Source of the DNA: CBDAPX01 sp965198725
GTDB lineage: Bacteria > Pseudomonadota > Alphaproteobacteria > Rhodobacterales > Rhodobacteraceae
NCBI GenBank assembly: GCA_965198725.1
Contig: CBDAPX010000001.1
Coordinates: 2,914,001 to 2,978,000 of the forward strand
Direction: 5' to 3'
Length of the DNA stretch: 64,000 nucleotides
Made by a program: the position numbers and the translations under genes. Every line of letters starts with the position of its first letter. Positions within the stretch are counted from its first letter, which is position 1. The notes beneath the pieces are model-generated. The model saw only the letters and a program-made list of their open reading frames with translations. It did no database searches and was not told where the DNA came from. Shown here one piece after another: positions 25,225 through 33,812 of this stretch.

Positions 25225-26544
25225 ATGCTTAAACATCTCAGCTCGGCCGCATTGGCCACGGCGCTTATGGCCAGTACGGCCTTAGCGAACCCATATGAGG
25301 AATACGAAGGCACCACGCTGATCGTAAACTTCCCGGCGCACCCGCATTACGATGCGGTGATGCAAATCCTGCCGGAGTTCACGAAACAAACCGGCATCGA
25401 GGTCGAAGTGGACCAATTGCCGTATCTCAAGATGCGCGAACGGCAGACGCTGGAATTGGCGCAGGACGAAGGCGAATATGACCTGATCGCCTACGTTGTC
25501 TTTTCCAAGGCCGATTACGTCTATGCCGACCAGTTGGAAAACCTCGCCAAGTATTTCATGAACCCACGTCTGTCAGATCCGAATTACGACTCGGACGATC
25601 TGATCGACGGCTATACTTACAACATTGGTTTTGCTGGCGGGAACAAAGGGTATCTTGAAGGCAAAACAGGGTCGCTCTTTGGTATTCCTTATGGGTCGGA
25701 AACCTCGATCCTCGGCTATCGTAAAGACATCTTTGAAAAGCACGGTCTGGAAGTTCCGGAAACCTATGACGAGATGCTTGAGATTGCGTGTAAAATTCCA
25801 GAACTGGAACCGGGCATGGGCGGCTTGTCGAGCCGGGCTGCGTCGGGCCACCACGCCTCGCACGCGTTCCTGTTGCATCTGGCCCCGTTGGGCGGTCGCG
25901 TGTTTGACGACCAGTGGAACCCGATTGTGAACAATGCCGAAGGCGTTCAAGCGGCAGAAGCCCTGAAAACCATCGTCGACTGCGGCCCGGAAGGCGCCAC
26001 AAACTTTGGCTTTGGCGAAGCGTTGGGCGCGTTCCTGAACGGCGACACCGCGATGTTCCTTGATACAACCGTTGTTGCGGGTCAGATCGACAATCCGGAC
26101 AAATCGCAGGTTGTCGGCAAAGTTGGTTGGGCCATGCACCCGATGGGTGTGCGCCGTGGCAGCCAGACCGGTGGATTTGGCATCGGGATCCCGGCAAATG
26201 CCGAGAACAAAGAAGCTGCATTCCTGCTGATGCAATGGCTGACGTCGAAAGAAGGTGACAAGCTGGTGGCATTGGCCGGAGGCAACCCATCGCGGTTCTC
26301 GACACACGAAGACGCCGATGTGAACGCCAAGTTCCCGCATATGGCCACGTTTGGTGAAGCGTTGCAGCATGCTGACCCTGACTGGCGTCCGATCATCCCT
26401 GTCTGGGGCAAGATCAATGCCGATCTGGGCACCACCCTGTCCAAGGTTCTGACCGAAGACCTCGACATTCAGGAAGCTCTGGATGGTGTGGCTGAACGGA
26501 CCAAGGCCGTCATGGAAGAAGCCGGTTACTACACCTGGCAGTAA
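25225..26544 (+). CDS. Sugar ABC transporter substrate-binding protein
   Basis: Extracellular solute-binding family 1 protein of 439 aa. The signal peptide is MLKHLSSAALATALMASTALA, followed by NPYEEYEGTTLIVNFPAHPHY. The mid-part contains FGIPYGSETSILGYRKDIFEKHGLEVPETYDEMLE, the usual hinge region of MalE-like sugar receptors, and the C-terminal GFGIGIPANAENKEAAFLLMQWL. GGGAGGA precedes the ATG. Its ligand is the same unknown sugar, polyol or sugar acid used by the GntR-controlled enzymes. Confidence 0.92.
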   Translation: MLKHLSSAALATALMASTALANPYEEYEGTTLIVNFPAHPHYDAVMQILPEFTKQTGIEVEVDQLPYLKMRERQTLELAQDEGEYDLIAYVVFSKADYVYADQLENLAKYFMNPRLSDPNYDSDDLIDGYTYNIGFAGGNKGYLEGKTGSLFGIPYGSETSILGYRKDIFEKHGLEVPETYDEMLEIACKIPELEPGMGGLSSRAASGHHASHAFLLHLAPLGGRVFDDQWNPIVNNAEGVQAAEALKTIVDCGPEGATNFGFGEALGAFLNGDTAMFLDTTVVAGQIDNPDKSQVVGKVGWAMHPMGVRRGSQTGGFGIGIPANAENKEAAFLLMQWLTSKEGDKLVALAGGNPSRFSTHEDADVNAKFPHMATFGEALQHADPDWRPIIPVWGKINADLGTTLSKVLTEDLDIQEALDGVAERTKAVMEEAGYYTWQ

Positions 26545-26552
26545 CGATCCAA

Positions 26553-26575
26553 GGCGGGGGCGTTTGTCCCCCGCC
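26553..26575 (+). other. Stem-loop after sugar binding-protein gene
   Basis: Perfect arms GGCGGGGG and CCCCCGCC with a 7-base loop begin eight bases after the binding-protein stop. No T-run follows; the permease gene starts 36 bases later. Likely stabilises the upstream message. Confidence 0.7.
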
Positions 26576-26611
26576 ACAATGCCCCGCGCCGCCACTTAAG
26601 GTTCGCTCATC

Positions 26612-27523
26612 ATGTTTACGTCCCGCGTTAACCGGCTCTCTCCTTACATGTTCATGGCCCCGGCCGTGCTGATCATGGCCATCGCGCTGATCTATCCGCT
26701 GGGTTACATGATCTGGGGATCGCTTCGCGCCTGGGACCCCAGCCAGACCATCGGCGAAGCCGAGTTTGTCGGGCTGAAGAATTACATCACGCTGTGGAAT
26801 GATCCGAACTTTCACGAAAGCCTGTGGGTCACGTTGCGTTTCGCGTTCTTTGTGGTGACGTTTGAAATGCTGATCGGGGTCGGCCTTGCCCTGCTCCTTG
26901 ACCGAAACATCCGTGGCATGTCGATTTTACGCACGATGTTCATCTTGCCGATGATGATTGCGCCGGTCGTGGTCGGCCTGATGTGGCGCTACATGTACCA
27001 CCCGACTGTTGGCACCTTTAACAGAACACTGGAGGCACTTGGCCTGCCAGACATTGACTGGCTGGGCAGCCATGCCCTGACCAGCGTGATCATTGCCGAC
27101 ATCTGGCAATGGACCCCGTTCATTTTCATCCTGTCGCTGGCGGCGTTACAGTCCTTGCCGCGGTCCGCGCTTGAAGCTGCCAAGATCGATGGCGCAACCG
27201 GCTGGCAACAGATCATCCACATCAAGTTGCCGCTGATGATGCCCGTTCTGATCGTGACCGCCCTGTTGCGCCTGATCGATGCCTTCAAAGTGCTTGAGGT
27301 GATCCTTGTCCTGACCGAAGGCGGACCGGGCCTGTCGACCGAAATCCTGGCACTGCGCATTTCCAGAACTGCAACCGAGTTTCGCGAACTGGGCGTCGCC
27401 GCCGCGATGTCAAATTACCTTCTTATTCTACTGATGCTGCTCACGATCAGCATGTTCGCATTCAACCGCTGGCAAGAGGCCCGCGCGGCCCGTATCCGCA
27501 TGGCCGCCGAGGAGGACAGCTGA
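26612..27523 (+). CDS. Sugar ABC transporter permease (MalF type)
   Basis: Inner-membrane protein of 303 aa with six predicted helices. It opens with LSPYMFMAPAVLIMAIALIYPLGYMIWGSL, and the ATPase-coupling EAA loop reads EAAKIDGATGWQQIIHIKLPLMMPV near residue 190. The stop overlaps the next permease ATG by one base (TGATG), so both are made together. Confidence 0.93.
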   Translation: MFTSRVNRLSPYMFMAPAVLIMAIALIYPLGYMIWGSLRAWDPSQTIGEAEFVGLKNYITLWNDPNFHESLWVTLRFAFFVVTFEMLIGVGLALLLDRNIRGMSILRTMFILPMMIAPVVVGLMWRYMYHPTVGTFNRTLEALGLPDIDWLGSHALTSVIIADIWQWTPFIFILSLAALQSLPRSALEAAKIDGATGWQQIIHIKLPLMMPVLIVTALLRLIDAFKVLEVILVLTEGGPGLSTEILALRISRTATEFRELGVAAAMSNYLLILLMLLTISMFAFNRWQEARAARIRMAAEEDS

Positions 27524-28458
27524 TGGATCAGTCCTACGAAAAACAAAACCCGGCCTTTTACGCGGTCATTGGACTATTGGTCTTTATGTCGGTGGGTCCG
27601 GTTGTGTTGATGTTCGTGAATTCGTTCAAACTGGATGTCGATATCATATCGGGTACATCGGGGCTGTTGTTCCTGCCCACGATCCAGAACTATGAAACCG
27701 CGCTCTGCGATGTGTTGTGGTACGAGCCTGAACACTTGGATGTCTGCCAACTGAAGTTCGTCGGCGCCTTTATCAACTCACTGATCATCGCGCTTGTGGC
27801 CACGATGCTGACGCTGGTGATTGGGTCAATGGCGGCTTATGCGCTGGTTCGGTTCCGGTTTATGGGTCGCGACACAGTATCGGCCACGACACTGATGGTC
27901 CGCATGGTCCCGCCTGCGGTGCTGCTGGTGCCGGTCTTCAGGTTGTGGAACAACGAATTCTGCCTTGACCGCGACGGTCTGATCGGTGGCGCGATCCGAG
28001 AAGCATTTGGCGGGCGCGGCGATGTCTGTCTGGCGGGCACGCATTCGGGGATCATCCTCATCTATGTCGCGATGAACCTGCCCTTCGTCATCTGGATCTT
28101 GCAAAGCTTTATCGTGCAAGTTCCGCGTTCCTTGGAAGAAGCCGCGCGCGTTGATGGCGCAGGCCCGTTTCAGGTGTTTTTAAAGGTGGTTCTGCCCTTG
28201 ATCAAACCGGGTCTGGCGGCGGCGGCAATCTTCACGTTCCGGATTGCGTGGAACGAGTATCTGCTCGCCTCAGCCCTGTCGGACCGCAACACGAAAACCG
28301 TGCCGATCCTGATCGTGAACAACATGAGCGAATTTAACGTGGAATGGGGGGTCATCATGGCCACCGGTATGCTTTTGGCCATTCCGCCGATTATCTTTAC
28401 ACTCTTTGCGTCAAGGCAAATCATTACCGGCATGACAGCCGGAGCTGTGAAAGGATAA
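27523..28458 (+). CDS. Sugar ABC transporter permease (MalG type)
   Basis: Inner-membrane protein of 311 aa, with the EAA loop EEAARVDGAGPFQVFLKVVLPLIKPG near residue 205 and a typical MalG C-terminus. It has two insertions relative to common MalG proteins, both with paired cysteines: CDVLWYEPEHLDVC near residue 63 in the first periplasmic part and CLDRDGLIGG to GDVC near residue 148 in a second loop. These may form disulfides at the receptor-docking face. Confidence 0.92.
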   Translation: MDQSYEKQNPAFYAVIGLLVFMSVGPVVLMFVNSFKLDVDIISGTSGLLFLPTIQNYETALCDVLWYEPEHLDVCQLKFVGAFINSLIIALVATMLTLVIGSMAAYALVRFRFMGRDTVSATTLMVRMVPPAVLLVPVFRLWNNEFCLDRDGLIGGAIREAFGGRGDVCLAGTHSGIILIYVAMNLPFVIWILQSFIVQVPRSLEEAARVDGAGPFQVFLKVVLPLIKPGLAAAAIFTFRIAWNEYLLASALSDRNTKTVPILIVNNMSEFNVEWGVIMATGMLLAIPPIIFTLFASRQIITGMTAGAVKG

Positions 28459-28461
28459 CGC

Positions 28462-29628
28462 ATGAGGCGCGCTCGCGTCCTGGTCATGGCGACCCTGACC
28501 ACGAAGACCGAAGAAACCGATTACGTGGTCCACAGCCTTGCGGCGCATGGCGTGGATGCAGAGGTCATCGATCTGTCGCTCATAACCGGGCAAACCCGGC
28601 TGAGTGCCGCGGACAAGGTGAATGCAATCGGCGACACGATCGATCGGGCCATCGACAGCGTTTCGCAGGCTTTGGATGACGGTGTGAATGCCGTTCTGGG
28701 TCTGGGCGGTGGCACGGGCGGCGAAATTGCGCTGCGGGTCATGCGGGCCCTGCCCATCACCTTTCCAAAGGTTCTGGTGACAACGTTGCCGTTTGATCCG
28801 CGTGGCGCGATTGCGGACGCTTCAATCGTTTTGGTGCCCACGCTGGCCGACCTCGCCGGCCTCAACGCAACGTTGCGCGAAATTCTGGAAAACGCGGCGG
28901 CGATGACCGCCGGGCTTTGTGCAACGCGGCGCAAGGCCCGCTCTTGCGTGCTGAGCCCGTCCATTGGCATCACCTCTTTAGGGGCAACCGAAGGCGCGAT
29001 TGCCCCTTTAGTGGCCTCGCTGCGTGATGACGGTGAAGAATGCACCGTGTTCCATGCCAACGGCTATGGCGGCGCGGCTTTTCAACGCTTTGCCGAGCGT
29101 GGCGCCTTTCACACCATTATCGACCTGACCCCACATGAATTGACCCGCATCCACATTGCGGGCGCCCATGTGCGGATGCCCAACCGCTTTTCCGCTGCCG
29201 GCGATCGGCCTCGCGTTGTCCTGCCCGGCGCACTGAATTTTATCGGCCTTGGCGAAAAATCGATGCTGCCAGACCATTATCTGGACCGTCCGCATTACGC
29301 CCATTCCGGGTTCTTCACGCATGTGAAATTACTGCCTGCCGAAATGGTCAAGGTCGCAGATCAGCTGGTCAAAAGTCTGAACGCCCTTACAGGGCCAGTG
29401 GCGCTGATCGTCCCGATGGGCGGGTTTTCCAACCAGGATCGCCCCGGCGGCGCCATTGAAGACCCCGCTTTGCGGCAGGTCTTTCTTGACCGGGTGCGCG
29501 CAGGCCTGAACGGCGATGTTCCCGTGCTGGTGACAGATGACCATATCGCGTCGCCCAATGTCACCGACCTAATCCTGTCTACCCGCAACACGTTGATGTC
29601 AAAAGAGAAAGCCACCGCCGATGTCTGA
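28462..29628 (+). CDS. Tm-1-like ATP-binding domain (UPF0261) protein
   Basis: Protein of 388 aa. It starts with MRRARVLVMATLTTKTEETDYV, then has the glycine-rich loop GLGGGTGGEIALRVMRALP near residue 92 and LAGLNATLREILENAAAMTAGL, both typical of the Tm-1-like family, and the C-terminal half has PMGGFSNQDRPGG. The family is named after a tomato virus-resistance protein; bacterial members often sit next to sugar transporters and aldolases, and their reaction is not established to my knowledge. It starts three bases after the permease stop and overlaps the aldolase gene by eight bases. Confidence 0.85.
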   Translation: MRRARVLVMATLTTKTEETDYVVHSLAAHGVDAEVIDLSLITGQTRLSAADKVNAIGDTIDRAIDSVSQALDDGVNAVLGLGGGTGGEIALRVMRALPITFPKVLVTTLPFDPRGAIADASIVLVPTLADLAGLNATLREILENAAAMTAGLCATRRKARSCVLSPSIGITSLGATEGAIAPLVASLRDDGEECTVFHANGYGGAAFQRFAERGAFHTIIDLTPHELTRIHIAGAHVRMPNRFSAAGDRPRVVLPGALNFIGLGEKSMLPDHYLDRPHYAHSGFFTHVKLLPAEMVKVADQLVKSLNALTGPVALIVPMGGFSNQDRPGGAIEDPALRQVFLDRVRAGLNGDVPVLVTDDHIASPNVTDLILSTRNTLMSKEKATADV

Positions 29629-30289
29629 AATCGATGAAAAGAAGGATGCCTTGATTGCGACGGCCAAACGGTGTTTTGACCTGCGGCTACAGACCAACGC
29701 GGGCGGAAACCTGTCTGTGCGGCTGGACAGCCGGGACGCGATTATCATCAAGCCCTCTGGTGTCGGGTTCAACGAATGCACCCGCGATAACCTGCAGATC
29801 GTCGATCTGGACGGCACGATAGAGCCATCGCCGCACAAGCCCTCGAAGGACCTGGATTTTCACCTCGATCTCTACCGGATACGCGAGGACATACGCGCGG
29901 TTGTCCATTGCCACAGCCCTTGGGCCACGGGATATGCCAGCGCCGGTTTGGAAATCCCCTGTTTGACGGTTCAAACCATTGAAAAGATTGGACGCATGCC
30001 GTTGATCCCGCTGTCGCCCGCAGGTGGCCCACAGACCGACGCCGAAATCAGCCCGGTGTTCCAAGACCCCAAGATCGTGGCCGCCGTTTTGGCCAATCAT
30101 GGGACGATCGGCATTGGCGCGACACTGATGAAAGCGCAATACCTCGCCGAGATCATCGAAGAAACGGCGCATATCGCCTTTGTGCGCGACACGTTGATGG
30201 CCGCACATGGCAAGACAGCCGCCGATCTGCCGCAATATGGCACCGCGTCAGACGCCAAGGCCGCATCCCTAGTACAGTCACACGCCTGA
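29621..30289 (+). CDS. Class II aldolase/adducin family protein (second, short form)
   Basis: Typical-length class II aldolase of 222 aa: TNAGGNLSVRLDSRDAIIIKPSGVGF near residue 26, metal ligands VVHCHSPWATGYAS around residue 94, and LANHGTIGIGA around residue 158. It may be an aldolase, epimerase or decarboxylase acting on a phosphorylated sugar acid. It is the last gene of the ABC operon and shares GntR control with the longer aldolase at 20506-21483. Confidence 0.9.
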   Translation: MSEIDEKKDALIATAKRCFDLRLQTNAGGNLSVRLDSRDAIIIKPSGVGFNECTRDNLQIVDLDGTIEPSPHKPSKDLDFHLDLYRIREDIRAVVHCHSPWATGYASAGLEIPCLTVQTIEKIGRMPLIPLSPAGGPQTDAEISPVFQDPKIVAAVLANHGTIGIGATLMKAQYLAEIIEETAHIAFVRDTLMAAHGKTAADLPQYGTASDAKAASLVQSHA

Positions 30290-30317
30290 CCCGCAGACCA
30301 ACATCGCGCGCTTTATC

Positions 30318-30334
30318 AACGGGTTAAACCCGTT
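30318..30334 (+). terminator. Possible weak terminator after the sugar operon
   Basis: AACGGGTT and AACCCGTT form an 8-bp palindromic arm pair around one A, 29 bases after the aldolase stop, with only TTT following. The loop would have to open to at least three bases. The rest of the 181-base gap up to 30470 shows no gene. Confidence 0.4.
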
Positions 30335-30470
30335 TGCTACAGATTGATCAGTTTTGCAGTCTGTGGTGAAAAAGCCTGTGTCCGGCCCGGTCCAATCCCG
30401 CTTTCGCCTTGCAAAGACCGGCGAAGGGCGCAACTGAATATTGTCAGGCGCCACGAAACGGAGAAATGCG

Positions 30471-33400
30471 ATGTCGATCACTGCGAGCATCAGCCATGTT
30501 ACGCATTACAAGTATGATCGCCTCGTGACCTTGGGGCCGCAGGTGATCCGCCTGCGCCCTGCCCCGCATTCACGCACCCGCGTGATTTCGCACAGCTTGC
30601 GCGTCACGCCGGACAACCACTTTGTGAACCATCAGCAAGACCCATATGGCAACTGGCTGGCGCGGTTTGTGTTCCCCGAACCCGTGCGCGAGTTCAAGAT
30701 AGAGGTCGATCTGGTCGCGGACATGTCCGTTTATAACCCGTTCGATTTTTTCGTCGAAGACAGCGCGACTGAATACCCTTTTGCCTATGACCCGGACATC
30801 TCGCCGGATCTGAGTATTTACATGACGCCGGAACCGGTCAGCCCGCTATTAGAGCGTTTTTTGGCCTCTGTGTCGCGGGATGAGACCCCGATCATCGACT
30901 TCCTTGTTGGACTGAACAGCCGTTTGTCCAATGAAATCAGCTATGAAATCCGGATGGAGCCGGGCGTTCAAACGCCGGACACCACGCTTGAACGGGCCGC
31001 CGGTTCTTGCCGGGACAGCAGCTGGTTGCTGGTGCAGCTTTTGCGCAACCTTGGCCTCGCCGCCCGGTTCGTTTCGGGGTATCTGATCCAGCTCAAACCG
31101 GATCTGAAGGCGCTTGATGGGCCGCAAGGCACAGATGTGGATTTCACTGACCTGCATGCCTGGGTCGAGGTGTATTTGCCCGGCGCGGGTTGGGTTGGGT
31201 TGGACCCAACGTCGGGCCTTTTGGCGGGTGAGAGCCATATTCCGCTGGCCGCCACGCCGCATTACCGGCACGCAGCCCCCATCGCCGGTTTGGCCAGCGC
31301 CGCCGAGGTGGATTTTGCCTTTGATATGCAGGTGCGCCGAACGGCCGAACACCCGCGCATCACTAAACCCTTCTCGGAAACGGCTTGGGACGATCTGAAC
31401 CAACTTGGCCAGCAGGTCGATGAGCGGTTGCAGGCGGCTGACGTCAGGCTGACCATGGGGGGCGAGCCGACATTCGTGTCCATCGACGATTTTGAAGGGG
31501 CAGAATGGAATTCCGAGGCGGTTGGTCCGACAAAACGCAAACTGGCCGATAAGCTGATGCGGCGCTTACAGGCGTCCTTTTCAACCGGCGGGCTGCTGCA
31601 TTACGGTCAGGGCAAATGGTATCCCGGTGAAACCCTGCCCCGTTGGACCTTTTCTCTTTACTGGCGCAAAGATGGTGAGCCGATCTGGCGCAACCCGGAT
31701 TTGCTGGCACGTGAAGATGTTTCAGACAACGTAGGCCCCGCAGAGGCAGAGGCCCTTTTGCAGGCGGTCGCTCGCAATCTGGCGGTGCCGACCGCGAATG
31801 TGATGCCCGCCTTTGAAGACCCGGGCGAGTGGATTTTGAAAGAGGGCAACCTGCCCGAAAACGTCACGCCCGAAAATTCGAAACTGAAAGACCCCGAAGA
31901 GCGTGCACGCATTGCGCGGGTCTTTGAACGCGGCCTCACCACGCCAGCGGGTTACGTTCTGCCGGTGCAACGCTGGCAATCGCGCGCGTCCAGCCAATGG
32001 ATGTCCGAGGTATGGAAATTGCGGCGCGGGAAGATCTTTCTCGTTGCCGGAGACAGCCCTGTTGGCTACCGGCTACCGCTTGGAACACTGCCCTATATCG
32101 CGCCCAGTGCGATGCCATTTGTCTTTCCCCAAGATCCCACCGAAGACCGCGCGCCTTTGCCCAAGGCCGAAACATTTGCGCCGCGCCGCGGACCGGGCCC
32201 CGAACAGGGTGTTGCATTCCGCACAGGCGCGCCCGCGGGTCAGTACCGGGTTGAACAGACGCTTGCCGAAGAGCTAGACGGCCCGGTGCGCACGGCGATG
32301 TCGGTTGAGCCGCGCGATGGCCGGCTTTGCGTTTTCTTTCCACCAGTCAGTACCTTAGAGGATTATCTTGAACTTGTTTCTGCGGTTGAGGCGGCAGCGG
32401 CAGAGATCGGTCAGAAGGTCCTAATCGAAGGCTATCCGCCGCCCAGCGATCCGCGCGTGAACGTCATGCGCATCGCACCCGATCCGGGCGTGATCGAGGT
32501 AAACATTCACCCGTCTGCGACATGGGCAGAGTGCGTTGCGATCACCAACACGGTTTACGAAGAGGCGCGTCAAAGCCGCCTGGGGACCGATAAATTCATG
32601 CTGGACGGTCGGCACACCGGCACGGGCGGCGGCAACCACGTTGTTGTTGGCGGTGCCACCACCGCCGACAGCCCGTTCCTGCGCCGTCCCGATCTGCTCA
32701 AAAGTCTGATCCTGTTCTGGCAACGGCATCCCAGCCTGTCTTACCTCTTTTCCGGTACGTTTGTCGGCCCGACCTCTCAGGCCCCTCGGATCGATGAAGG
32801 ACGTCAGGACGGGCTATATGAGTTGGAGATCGCGCTCGACCAGATCTGGCCCCCCGGTGAAGGACAAACGCCGCCGCCTTGGCTGACCGACCGCCTGCTG
32901 CGCAATGCGCTGATCGATGTCACGGGCAACACGCACCGGACTGAGATCTGTATTGATAAGCTTTTCTCACCAGATGGCCCCACGGGTCGGCTGGGTCTGG
33001 TCGAGTTCCGCGGCTTTGAAATGCCGCCCAACGCCCGGATGAGCCTTGCGCAGCAATTGCTGATCCGCGCGATCATCCTCCGCTGTTGGGAGGCGCCAAT
33101 TTCAGGCAGTCTTACGCGTTGGGGCACAATACTGCATGACCGGTTCATGATGCCAGCTTTCCTTTGGGAAGACTTTCTGGACGTGATCGAGGACCTCGCC
33201 GGGCATGACCTGAAGCTGGATCCAGATTGGTTCAAAGCGCAGACAGAGTTCCGGTTCCCGTTTTGTGGTGAAGTCACCTATGAAGGCGCCACGTTGGAGT
33301 TGCGCCAAGCGTTGGAACCTTGGCATGTGATGGGTGAAACCGGCACAATTGGCGGCACGGTTCGATACACGGACAGCTCAACCGAACGGCTGCAAGTGAA

Positions 33401-33803
33401 ACTCAGCAGCGCGACACCTGATCGCTACGTCGTCACCGCCAACCGGCGCGCCGTTCCTTTAACACCGACCAAGACAACGGGTGAAACCGTTGGGGCGGTC
33501 CGGTTCAAAGCATGGAAACCGCCGATGTCATTGCATCCCGTTTTGGACGTGGATGCCCCGCTGACCTTTGACGTGTACGATACGTGGACCGGGCGGTCTC
33601 TGGGCGGCTGTCGCTATCACGTGGCGCATCCGGGCGGACGGAATTTCGACACCTTCCCCGTGAATGGAAACGAGGCCGAGGCGCGGCGGCTCAGCCGGTT
33701 TGAAGCCATGGGGCATACCGGCGGCAGTTTCGCCCCTGCCCCGGAACGCCCGCATCCTGAATTCCCGATGACCCTTGACCTGCGCCGCCGACCTGGGCTG
33801 TGA
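30471..33803 (+). CDS. Transglutaminase-like / DUF2126 protein (1110 aa)
   Basis: Large cytoplasmic protein; no signal peptide. Residues about 1-270 form a bacterial transglutaminase-like unit (N-terminal beta domain then the papain-like core) with the triad Cys180 (AAGSCRDSSW), His229 (LHAWVE) and Asp245 (LDPTSG). The remaining 830 residues are DUF2126, with GGEPTFVSIDDFEGAEWN near residue 325, TGTGGGNHVVVGG and LVEFRGFEMPPNARMSLAQQ. ATG at 30471 has GGAGA six bases upstream. It is the first of three adjoining genes with ATP-grasp/alpha-E and another transglutaminase. Comparative work by Iyer, Aravind and colleagues on amidoligases proposed that such sets make and cut peptide-like products. 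The product here is unknown. Confidence 0.9.
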   Translation: MSITASISHVTHYKYDRLVTLGPQVIRLRPAPHSRTRVISHSLRVTPDNHFVNHQQDPYGNWLARFVFPEPVREFKIEVDLVADMSVYNPFDFFVEDSATEYPFAYDPDISPDLSIYMTPEPVSPLLERFLASVSRDETPIIDFLVGLNSRLSNEISYEIRMEPGVQTPDTTLERAAGSCRDSSWLLVQLLRNLGLAARFVSGYLIQLKPDLKALDGPQGTDVDFTDLHAWVEVYLPGAGWVGLDPTSGLLAGESHIPLAATPHYRHAAPIAGLASAAEVDFAFDMQVRRTAEHPRITKPFSETAWDDLNQLGQQVDERLQAADVRLTMGGEPTFVSIDDFEGAEWNSEAVGPTKRKLADKLMRRLQASFSTGGLLHYGQGKWYPGETLPRWTFSLYWRKDGEPIWRNPDLLAREDVSDNVGPAEAEALLQAVARNLAVPTANVMPAFEDPGEWILKEGNLPENVTPENSKLKDPEERARIARVFERGLTTPAGYVLPVQRWQSRASSQWMSEVWKLRRGKIFLVAGDSPVGYRLPLGTLPYIAPSAMPFVFPQDPTEDRAPLPKAETFAPRRGPGPEQGVAFRTGAPAGQYRVEQTLAEELDGPVRTAMSVEPRDGRLCVFFPPVSTLEDYLELVSAVEAAAAEIGQKVLIEGYPPPSDPRVNVMRIAPDPGVIEVNIHPSATWAECVAITNTVYEEARQSRLGTDKFMLDGRHTGTGGGNHVVVGGATTADSPFLRRPDLLKSLILFWQRHPSLSYLFSGTFVGPTSQAPRIDEGRQDGLYELEIALDQIWPPGEGQTPPPWLTDRLLRNALIDVTGNTHRTEICIDKLFSPDGPTGRLGLVEFRGFEMPPNARMSLAQQLLIRAIILRCWEAPISGSLTRWGTILHDRFMMPAFLWEDFLDVIEDLAGHDLKLDPDWFKAQTEFRFPFCGEVTYEGATLELRQALEPWHVMGETGTIGGTVRYTDSSTERLQVKLSSATPDRYVVTANRRAVPLTPTKTTGETVGAVRFKAWKPPMSLHPVLDVDAPLTFDVYDTWTGRSLGGCRYHVAHPGGRNFDTFPVNGNEAEARRLSRFEAMGHTGGSFAPAPERPHPEFPMTLDLRRRPGL

Positions 33804-33812
33804 TCGCGCAGA

